From: Undaria pinnatifida
Lineage: Eukaryota > Sar > Phaeophyceae > Laminariales > Alariaceae
Assembly: GCA_012845835.1 (NCBI GenBank)
Contig: JABAKD010000023.1
Span: forward strand, 10,767,840 to 10,831,839
Reading direction: 5' to 3'
Length of the DNA stretch: 64,000 nt
Positions 43,048-52,026 of this stretch are shown one piece after another (position 1 is the stretch's first letter; the number at the start of each line of letters is the position of its first letter). The translations under genes and the position numbers were made by a program. The notes under the pieces were generated by a model. That model was not told the DNA's origin. It saw nothing but the letters and a program-made list of their open reading frames with translations, and did no database searches.

Positions 43048-43316
43048 TGTTAAGATACGGCCTCGAAATACCTGTAGGTATCCGAATTTAAGATCATTTG
43101 GATGGGTTTCGTATGATGAGGTTGGCGGTTTATATTCGGGGAAGTTAGGAATTAGATCGGAGGCACGCGCCTCCGATCTCAGAAGCTATCCCGGGCTCTG
43201 GTCGAAACGAATAAAGCTATATCTCTACGAAGGAACGAAAGTGAGTACTCTCCGAGGACCTGCTCAATTAGCAGACCTGCAGGGGGCACTCTGTGTCCCC
43301 CACTTTTAATCTAACA
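43048..43316 (+). repeat. 5' LTR of copy 2
   Basis: TGTTAAGATACGG … TCTAACA. Contains a perfect 10-bp-stem hairpin GATCGGAGGC-ACGC-GCCTCCGATC at 43155-43178 and AATAAA at 43210-43215. Confidence 0.93.
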
Positions 43317-43319
43317 ATG

Positions 43320-43332
43320 TGGCGTCGACGAG
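43320..43332 (+). promoter_or_regulatory. Candidate primer-binding site of copy 2
   Basis: TGGCGTCGACGAG lies three bases after the 5' LTR. Its first bases (TGGCGTCG) equal those of the primer-binding site at 28680-28707, and TGG pairs with a tRNA CCA end. Complementarity beyond about 11 nt cannot be checked here. Confidence 0.5.
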
Positions 43333-45285
43333 CTTGATATGCTATTGTGGCAGCGTTCTTCCAATCTCTCCGATTTTTTTTTTCGTAGCAATTTCGCTTT
43401 TGCTTTCCATCGAGCCCACAACCCCTGTTCCTTCTCGGGTGGCTTCTCAATGGAGGGAGCGCCCTTCCTCCTACAACGGCGACCACAACAGCAGTGAGAT
43501 GGCAGGGGCCCCTCCTGTTGGTCGCCGCGCACGTACCACACGGACGACACCTTCCAAGTACGTGCGGACGACACTGCTCTGCGGAGCACACTCCTCGTCT
43601 CGAATTTTGGTCCCTCCTGTTGGTTGCTGGGCACGCACCACACAGAGGACACTTTCCGAGTACGGGCGCACGACACTGCTCTTCGGAGCACACCCCTCGT
43701 CCCGGCCTTTGGCCGCATCAGTTCACCGCCAGCTGGTCATAGACCACTCCGCAGTGGATCTGCCCGAGCCCCACCCATCAGACTTGTTTGCTCCGCGCTC
43801 TGCCAGGATGTTGCACAGCACATCTCCGCGAGTTGCCAGCACAAGCCCCAAGATCGGCCATCGACTCGTACTTTTTTTTCGCGCTTTGGGGCTCGGAGGC
43901 ATATGCACGATATGCCACGGACAAGCATACTGGAATCAACTCTTCGAATGACCTTCGACGGGGACTTCGCTTGCTGAGAGAGCCCATCGCACATCCTTGC
44001 TGTCGGAGCCAGACCGCCCTTCGCGGGAACCCCTTGGACTACGGGCACCGTGCTCTAGGAGCTCATGTCGGGGCTCCTTCCTTGTGATCTTCCTGGGAAG
44101 GAACAGGCGGTGCTCGTGGAATGTTTGGGCTTTTTCGTTTGGCGAATTTTCCAGTACACGCGTTATCGTATGGGTTTCAGTACATACGATCCGCCTTGTG
44201 CGTCGAACAAGCAGCTGCTCCCTTTCTGCCGAAATTAGTACAAGCTACAAATTTGACGCACCTCGGACCCCTCTCCGATCTTTCTCGATCAACAGCGTTC
44301 CACTACTGCTGTGCGTCGCGGAGCTTCAACCACCATCATTTTTGCAGAGGTACCAACTACAGTGCAGCACAATGGGCTCGCTGTCAATGCCTGCCATATA
44401 CCGCCGAATTCTCTGCTGTAGAAGTCACTGTACTGCAGCCAAGCCGCCTACTTTGCTCCTGCCCATCCACCACATAGATCGACCCTTCACTGCCCCAGCG
44501 TCCACAGTTACAGCACCACAGCTCTGACACCCCCCACTGCTGTGCGAGTGCTCCTTGCAAGTTCGATTCGAGAGTTTTCTTTTTCGTCCTGGCCCCCCCG
44601 TGACTAGAACTTGAACCTAGTGAACGCTGAAACTCTGTGCTGGCTTTTTTGGGCAAGACTGTTGGTGTGCGCGATGCACTATATTCTCCGATTCATGGGT
44701 ATGCACAACTGTGACCGTGCGGCACTGCGCACTGCTGTCAACGTAACAGTCCCTTTATCGGTGGGAGTGGGTACGGATTTTTTTTTCAGATGTCCGGGCG
44801 TTAGGCCGTCTTCCTGCCGGTACATGTGCTGCCCTTCACGATATTGCTAGGGTCTACGCTGGATTTTTTTTTTCTTCTTCTTCTCTGCACATGTTCGGAC
44901 AGCTACTGCCCGTTACAGAGCGCTTACTACACAGTTCGCGGAGATACTGCGCTTCACAGGTTTTACTAGTGCAGTGGAGAACAGCCCGTTTGATGCGGTA
45001 CCTTTGGGGGCAAACAGCCTTTCTATTCGATTGTGGGCGTGCACATTTTTCTACAGCTGGTGTTGGTACTACACTACCCATCTTGGTGCGGTTGAAATTG
45101 CCGTTACCTATGAACACAGTAGTGATACTGCAGCAATCAGCACTACTGTAGGCGCGACCGTCCCCCTTCAGTGCGGTCGGGGGCAACTACCTTGTTTGGG
45201 GGGGTTATACTGCCCGTTTTTTTTATACGGTTGGTGCGCGAACGTATACTGTCCTACCCCCCACTACACTACTGTGGGGGCAGAT
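43333..45285 (+). other. Long 5' leader of copy 2
   Basis: Two kilobases without a recognisable protein. A frame at 43319-43951 is open but starts at GTG within the primer-binding site and contains a 102-bp tandem duplication (CCTCCTGTTGG at 43511 and 43613). From about 44600 on, decayed relatives of the 84-bp array unit appear (CTGCCCGTTTTT, TACACTACT). Confidence 0.6.
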
Positions 45286-45800
45286 GCTGCCCGTTTTTAT
45301 ACGGTTGGCTGCGCGATCCTTCACTGTGCTCCCCCCCTACACTACACCAAGGGTAAATGCTGCCCGTTTTGGTGCGACGAGTGTCAGCGTGTTGGGTGAC
45401 TTTACACTGTGCTCCCCCCCTACACTACACCTAGGGTAAATGCTGCCTGTTTTGGTGCGACGAGTGTCGAGCGTGTTGGGGGACTTTTCACTGTGCTCCC
45501 CCCTTACACTACACCTAGGGCAAATGCTGCCCGTTTTGGTGCGATGAGCGTCAGCGTGTTGGGCGATCTTACGATCTTACACTGTGCTTCCACCTCTACA
45601 CTACACCTAGGTTAAATGCTGCCCGTTTTGGTGCGATGAGTGTCAGCGTGTTGGGCGATCTTACACTGTGCTTCCACCCCTACACTACACCTAGGGTAAA
45701 TGCTGCCTGTTTTGGTGCGATGAGTGTCAGCGTGTTGGGCGACCCTTCACGGCGCTTCCACCCCTACACCACACCTAGGGTAAATGCTGCCTGTTTTGGT
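45286..45800 (+). repeat. 84-bp leader array of copy 2, about six good units
   Basis: CTACACTACAC or a close variant recurs at about 45339, 45421, 45504, 45597, 45680 and 45765. Same unit as the 27-copy array of copy 1, with the same degenerate unit at the right edge. Confidence 0.9.
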
Positions 45801-46255
45801 CCGATGAGCGTGGGCGTTTTGGGCGACGCTTTCCTGTGCTACCCCCCCCCGCCGAGGTTGAATGATGCCTGTTTAAGTGCGATGGCTGCAGACGTACCCT
45901 TACTGTGTTGCACCCTCTGCACTGCGGTTAGGGTCAGTGCTGCCCAGTTTTGGCTCCTTGTACTGCGGTTCGTGCGGGCGTTACCTATATACCCTACGGT
46001 CAGACTGGGCGCTGCTCTTATGTTGCGGTTATGATGATTGGTACCTTGTTACTGCTGTACTCCTCTTATACGGCTAGTTGACGTGGCTGCTACCATCACT
46101 AAGGCTGGACGGAGTCAAGGCCCATATTGTTGCTGTTTGCTGAAACACAGATATACCGCTCCTTGGAGCAGGAACACCACAGCAATTTACCTGTCTCCAT
46201 AGCTTCTTCACGCGTCGTTCCTATCCCCCCCCCCCCTTCACTACACCTAGGCACC
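45801..46255 (+). other. Leader end of copy 2
   Basis: Collinear with 2230-2693. The C-run before gag is shorter than in copy 1, and CACTACACCTAGGCACC again abuts the ATG. Confidence 0.6.
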
Positions 46256-48356
46256 ATGTCCACCAGTGACGATGGGGGCTACTCGGGGCAGGCTAAGGTC
46301 TTCCACGAACCCCAACCTGGATGCCCACGAGACAGGGAGAGCTCGCTCGAGATTCCGCGACTCGAAACAGGGGGAACCACCGGAGGCGGGTTCCGGTGAC
46401 GAGACAGAAGACGGAGCACCATACCTCCACCCGTTCCCACCAACCAAGCGGGTCGATTCGCTGGTTCGCGCTGAGAAGAAGACGGACCAACCCCCACCGG
46501 ACTCGGGGGCGTCTCGACGCCAGCTCTCGCCAGCCCCGGGGGAGCGCCACCAGCTGCCCCCCCCGCGCTCGACAGGGTACCGCCGCCGCCACCTGGGCTC
46601 TCCGCGCTCGACAGAGCGCCACCCCCAGAGCTCTCGGGACCGGGGCGCCCATGCCGCCCCCTTGGACTTGGCATACGCGGCGGCGCGGGCCCAGCGGGCG
46701 CTCGACGACGCCAACCAGATGATAGCACGCCGACGTCGGTTTGACGAAGATATCGAGCAGGCGAAGACCGCTGCGCGGGAGTCGTCCCTGGTTGCGAAGA
46801 AGGCGCAACAAGCCCTCGCTCAATCAGTTGCGTCGGCTGCGGCGGGAGCTAACGCGGCCCCCTTGCCTTCGTCGCGCCCGCAGGGTGTCGCATCCCAGCG
46901 ACCACGACCCGGGAACGACGCCTTCTTCAAGGGCATCGTCGCGTGCATGGCGTCTGCACCGCGGGTAGACTTCTCCTCAGCGTTGGCGACCCGCGGTGGT
47001 GGAAACGGCCTGCGCCCTCCTCCCGTCAGAGAGGCCGGCGTCGCGGCAAGCGGACGTCCTTAATGGAAGCGGCCTGGGCTCGCTTGGATTGTACGCCCTA
47101 TGCTAGACAGACGAGAGCCGCCCCGACCCTTGCCCTCGTCAAGGCCCTGCTTATAGCCCACGACGAGGACCCCGACCCTGTCTTTTGGCCAGACCCCGGA
47201 GGAAGAGTTGGCAGAACAAAACCGGGGAAAATGTCGCGACAGTCGCGACCGCGGGGACCGCAACCGTGGGGGTGGTGGCAAAAATGGTGGGGGTGGCGAC
47301 CACCACCGCCGCCGCGGGGGTGACAGCGCATCGGGTGCTGGTGTGCCTGAGGGCGCCGCCGAGGGGGCAACTTCCGTCCAACAACCGGGGCAGTTGGCCG
47401 CAGCTCTGGCAGAGGAATGGCGCGAGAGGACGTTCAGCGTGGGACGTCTCATCAACCTCCTCCCGCTCGTCTTCGTGCTCGAGCACGGACCACAGCGAGG
47501 TGGTCGCGGTAGCAGGCAAAAAGTGTCAAGAACCATGGCAGGAGGAGCATCTGCCTGAGGCTTTCACCCTCCTGTTGCGTCTGCTGATCACGCACTTCGA
47601 CGGGGTTGACACGGAGGAGGGCTACACTAAGTTGCAAACTTTTGGAATGTGTAACGGCATGCCTTTTTCTGATTTCAGTGGAGTCTCGCGTACTTATGCC
47701 GACCGCTACGCGGAGTGAGCGTGTTTTGTCTCCGGGGACGGATGTGGTGTTGGAGGTGGTTCGGGTGGCGGCGAATGAGCAATTTCCGGCTCTCCTGCCT
47801 GGGTTGTACCCTGGTTCGAAGGCAACAAACCCGCGGCCATGCGCCTCGTTGGATGCTATGTGGCGGGCTTTTAGTGACTAAAAAGACACCTGCCGTCAAC
47901 GGCGAAATATTTTTTTCTCTCCCTGTTTCTTCGACGGGAGCGCGGTCATGCGCCCTGTCGGGGCCCCGGCCCGCCGATCATGGGCGCGGCCAGGGCCGAG
48001 TGCCGTCCCAGTCGCTTTCGTGGCAGACGGGATCGCGCCATCATTCAACTGTCATGCCCATCAATGATTCATCTGACCCTTGGCTAGACCACACATCGAA
48101 TTGCTGGCCACTAGAAGAGCATCATTATGCAGAAGGTTTCGCCGTTAAGGCCTCGTTTAAGACAGACGACCCTCCCCTTTGGAGCGGACTCCTTTCACCT
48201 CGCGCCGATGCCCTCCGAGAAAACCGGGGGCTTTGCCTCAACTGCCACGAAGACAACCATTCCTTCAAGCATTGTAGGCATCCTTATATTACTGAGAGTG
48301 GCTGCTTGAACCCTGAACTAGGCCAACTTGGCGACGATGACGCACACCGACGTTGA
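46256..48356 (+). pseudogene. gag of copy 2 (frameshifted), with CCHC zinc knuckle
   Basis: Same broken layout as copy 1. A 47-codon first frame ends at TGA. The coiled-coil-like stretch (LDLAYAAARAQRALDDANQ, VAKKAQQALAQ) is in a second frame that ends at TAA 47061-47063, while copy 1 reads on there. An RGG-rich stretch and capsid-like and knuckle parts follow in other frames. The knuckle CLNC…H…C is at 48234-48275. The 16 residues missing in copy 1 are present here. Confidence 0.75.
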
Positions 48357-49685
48357 CAAACACGCATGGTCTGCTACCGCCGAGACGACAAATCCTCTCG
48401 CCCAAACAACCACAAGAAAAATCGTCGCCATCTTTCAGGATCAGGGCCAGGTAAACTGTTACAACGATACCACATACACGTCGGATCACCATGATATCCT
48501 GCGCTCGCCCGCCTCTTCTGCCCCCGCTCCCGCTTCTCGAATGCGCTTTGGAGCCGCCCACAACCCGGGCGAAAATATATGTGCGCGCCAACCTGGCACA
48601 TTCCGTAACGGCAATCGACAGCTCGACGGCGTTACGGCACCGTCGACAACATTGTCGGGGGGTACCTATTTTGGTTTCAGAAGATGCTCGTGTTCTGTTG
48701 CTAGCCTGTCCAGTAATGCAGCACAGATTGCCTCTGTCAAGAGCCCACGGGCTCCTACGCCGTCTGCGGACGATTCTCACGGCGTACTACCGGCGGCGGA
48801 AACTAGCGCTTCAAGCGTGGTTTCCTCCAGCCAGGTAATTTTTTTTCTTTTCTTTCTTTCTTTTTCGACGGCGAGAACGCGCGCTTTCAGCGACGTTCCC
48901 CTCGGTCATGGTCTAAGTTCGGCAACGGGTACCGCGCTTCCAGTGCCGTTTCCCTCAGCCGCGGCATAAACTCAGCAATGGGGGTACGCGCTCCAAACGC
49001 CGCCCCCATCAACCATGGCACGGGAGCCTGCGCTTTGCGCGCTCCCCCTCTAGGTACGCGCCGCGCAACAATATAGCTGCAGCGACGGCGCGTCGCCTTT
49101 TTACGCGTATGTGTGCATCCCCCCCTCTCCCTGACCAGGCGGTGGCGGTCGGTTTGAGGTGTGGGACGGTCGACCCTCGAAACACTTTTTCTGACCACGA
49201 GGTGGCGGTCGATTTGAGGTGTGGGAAGGCCAACACTACAACACCGAGATCTTTTGCGAGGCTCGATCCGGTGTTTGCTCGCGATAACAGCGGACGCTCT
49301 GTCCTTTTTTCCATCAAGGAGGAGTCGACAAGATTAGCTACCTCGTCTCCCTTCTCCAAGAGACATAACAAAAGAGAGCCTCCTCGGGTAAAAATAATAT
49401 CGCCTTGCCTGAGCCCCGCTCCAGAAGACGCCCACAGGGTTTACGGACCCTGCTTCGTCTTTTAACACGCTAACCCACGTGTTTCAGGCTACGTCTGCCG
49501 CAGTGGCACAGGAAGAAGATCCGACACTGCGCGACGGGCCAGTGGTGACTCCACGGCCTCCAGCCTGATCAGCTGGACGCTATTCCCGTAGTTTTACGGA
49601 AGAATCGCGCCTCTCGTCAAGAAGAAACAGCTCAGAACCCCTGCCCCTTCGGGTGCAGTTAGAGCAGTTTTCTTGCGATTATACG
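48357..49685 (+). other. Gag-pol linker region of copy 2
   Basis: Collinear with 4748-6075. Ser/Thr/Ala-rich frames and a T-rich run near 48838-48865. No protease or reverse-transcriptase motif in any frame. Confidence 0.55.
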
Positions 49686-50581
49686 CCAAAGAGCGAAGAG
49701 GCCACGGCGCGAGAAACCGTGGGTTCGGACTCGCGTCGTGCTCCCGAGGCCTGGTGTTCCTGAGGGAGACACTACAGGCCCAAAGAGCCGAGGACTGGTG
49801 TTCCCAGAGGGGGACATTGCAGACCCAAATGCCCAACGAGGCTACCGACGGGTTGGCACCGTCGGTGTTGGACTCTTTTTCGGGTGCAGCGAGAGCGGCT
49901 TCTTACGAATTTCCGCCAGCGAGTGAAGAGGACCCGAGGCGAGAAACCCAAGGTTCGGACTCGCATCTTGCTCCCGAGGCCTGGTGCTCCCGCAAGGGGA
50001 CACTACAGGCCCAAAGAGCCGAGGACAGATGCAGACCCACAAATGTCCAACGAGGCTACCGACGGGTTGGCACCGTCGGTTTTTGCCATTTTTCGGGCGC
50101 AGTTAGAGCGTATTCTCGCGCTTTTCCGCCAACGAGCGAAAAACGACCCGAGGCGAAATACCACGGGTTCGTATTCGCGTCGTGCTCCCGAGGCCTGATG
50201 TTCCTGGACGGGGACATTGCAGGCCCAAATTTCAACACGGATTTTGACCCTTCTCTCGAATACTCCACAGCCAAAGTGGTGTTATTCTGGCAGCCCCCAT
50301 CCTATTTCCCACCGTGGTCTCCTTCGTCGTTTGCCGTGGACGACGTACCATATTCTTGCGCGGAGCAGTACATGATGGCCGAAAAGACCAAGTTTTTGCA
50401 AGACCATCGAGCAGTGGGGCTCATTATGTCGTCGCCTCGTCCAAGCACACGCAAACGCATCGGTCGAGGCGTGCGCAACTTTGACTCCGCTGTTGGGGAC
50501 AGGGAGAAGCAAAACGCCGTGTCACCTGGCACCTACGCCAAATTCACGCAGAATCCAGCAATAAAAAAAATCACCTTTTGA
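49673..50581 (+). CDS. Repeat segment fused in frame to NADAR domain (302 aa), copy 2
   Basis: One open frame joins about 190 residues of 230-bp-repeat sequence to the NADAR core. Motifs: VLFWQPPSYFPPW, FAVDDVPY, CAEQYMMAEK with the conserved Glu and Lys, GRGVRNFDS, SPGTYAKFTQNPAIK. The frame stops 4 codons after the A AAA AAA run. The remaining family motifs (NPVWGMGL.AD.PRA; then KNLLGEAL) lie in the -1 frame and, after another -1 change, in a third frame up to about 50740. Known NADAR domains act on ADP-ribosyl or ribosyl-amino substrates. A role in protecting the element's DNA or RNA from host ADP-ribosylation is inference only. Confidence 0.8.
   Translation: MRLYAKERRGHGARNRGFGLASCSRGLVFLRETLQAQRAEDWCSQRGTLQTQMPNEATDGLAPSVLDSFSGAARAASYEFPPASEEDPRRETQGSDSHLAPEAWCSRKGTLQAQRAEDRCRPTNVQRGYRRVGTVGFCHFSGAVRAYSRAFPPTSEKRPEAKYHGFVFASCSRGLMFLDGDIAGPNFNTDFDPSLEYSTAKVVLFWQPPSYFPPWSPSSFAVDDVPYSCAEQYMMAEKTKFLQDHRAVGLIMSSPRPSTRKRIGRGVRNFDSAVGDREKQNAVSPGTYAKFTQNPAIKKITF
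49690..50230 (+). repeat. 230-bp tandem repeats of copy 2, about 2.3 units
   Basis: The anchor TGCTCCCGAGGCCTG is at 49739, 49969 and 50183 (periods 230 and 214). One unit fewer than copy 1, and a small deletion in the last unit restores one frame into NADAR. Confidence 0.85.
50563..50569 (+). promoter_or_regulatory. A AAA AAA slippery heptamer, copy 2
   Basis: Codons ATA AAA AAA ATC in the NADAR frame, stop TGA shortly after, with the rest of the domain in the -1 frame. Same position and same eight A's as copy 1. Confidence 0.35.
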
Positions 50582-51025
50582 GCTCTGACAACAAGCTTCT
50601 GGCTGTATCCAGCCCTCTGAACCCAGTGTGGGGCATGGGTCTCCGGGCGGATGGTCCCAGGGCCAACAACCCATGCCAGGGGAGAGGAAAAACTTGCTCG
50701 GTGAGGCACTTTCTGCCGTTCGCGCAGCTATTTGCGACAATGAGACCGGGTCGGCGCACCCGGCCTCCCCTAGTCGGTTCCGCACCTGCACTGCGAGTGC
50801 ACGAACCGAGCAATCTCGTCCGCGCCGCAACCGGACCGTTCACAGCGGCCAGCGCTCGCAAAGCTTCCCCTTCGGCGTTTCCGACCTATTTCTCGGGCTC
50901 GTTGGCCAATGAAAAGCCGTGAAGTTGTGGAGATAGCCTCTAGCGTCGGCCCTGACCTTGCGATGTCAGAACACTGCCCCTGTTTTGTCGAGGGTACTGT
51001 GACGCTGGACGACGTTTCGTTTACT

Positions 51026-51335
51026 ATGAAAATCGCGTATATCAGTCGAGCAACGCTCGGAGAGGCACTGGACTCCTCTAGATTTGGGGACCGGCAGCAT
51101 TGCTTGGGTTCCCAAACGCCTCCGAGGATACTGAGGGGAACAAAGTTCCACATATCCTCCGGCCACAATACATAGGGGAGCATTGGCAAAGTGGGGACCC
51201 TCAATGCACGAGTCCAGCGGTAGCTTGAGTTCGTCACCGCGTTCGATTGCACACTCGAGTACCGTAAAGGCAGCGACAAGGGCATCGCCGATTTTTCCGG
51301 TCCGTTTTCCAGAGCCTGCTATGGAGTACGACCGC
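51026..51335 (+). pseudogene. RNase H C-terminal remnant, copy 2
   Basis: Same junction and same surviving motifs as 7676-7985 (IAYISRATL, RGTKF, SIGKVGTLNARVQR, LEYRKGS, EPAMEYDRS). A 5-bp loss after ATLG, not present in copy 1, shifts the frame. In-frame stops follow GHNT and VQR. Confidence 0.8.
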
Positions 51336-51360
51336 AGTGGCTTGAAAAAAATTCAACCTC

Positions 51361-52023
51361 GTGGGGTTGACAAGCCCCAACCCCGTTGGAGATAGCGGTA
51401 TCTACCTCCTACGGACCCGCGGGCTGCGCGCTCCCCCCTCGCCGATCCCAGGGGTCGGTTCGGGTGGACTCGCGCCCCTCGCCAAAAGCACTGTCTTGGG
51501 TGGGCTCGTGTCCCACACCGAAAGCACTGCTTTGGGTGGACTCGAACCCCTCGCCGAAAGCACTGTCTTGGGTGGGCTCGTGCCCCGCACTGAACATGCT
51601 GCCTTGGGTGGGCTCCCTCTCACCTCTACCGCGTTTCACGATTTTCGCACACACGAGCCATGTATAAGGATTGACGGCCTTTCTGTTTCCCCGGGGAGAT
51701 TCGTCGCTCGTGTTTCTGCCTCCGTCGCCACTACCGAAGGCTGTACCGGCCGCGGGTCGATTTCACCTGCCGCCGACACTGTTTTCGCTTCGGTTTTTGC
51801 CATACCCATCGAGGGCGGCACGGGCTCCGCAGAAGCCCTGGCTGAAGCGACGCCCATCGCACAGCCGACTTATCTATCCCGGAGTTCTTTACAGGAGACG
51901 GCCCCCGCCGCGACCACCGGTTCGACTGTGTCCATCTCCGCCACGCTTGGCACTCCAACCCCTTCGTCTTCGACGACGCGCCGACGAACAGCGATAACAA
52001 CGGGTAATGCACCCCCGCTGTAG
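51361..52023 (+). other. Spacer ORF of copy 2 with 12-residue repeats
   Basis: 220 codons, collinear with 8017-8673, again with STVLGGLV.HTE / STALGGLEPLAE / STVLGGLVPRTE units and a TAG just upstream of the integrase ATG. Confidence 0.6.
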
Positions 52024-52026
52024 ATT

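Noticed and set aside
43319..43951. A leader protein of copy 2
   Set aside because: It starts at a GTG inside the primer-binding site, contains a 102-bp duplication, and shows no family resemblance.
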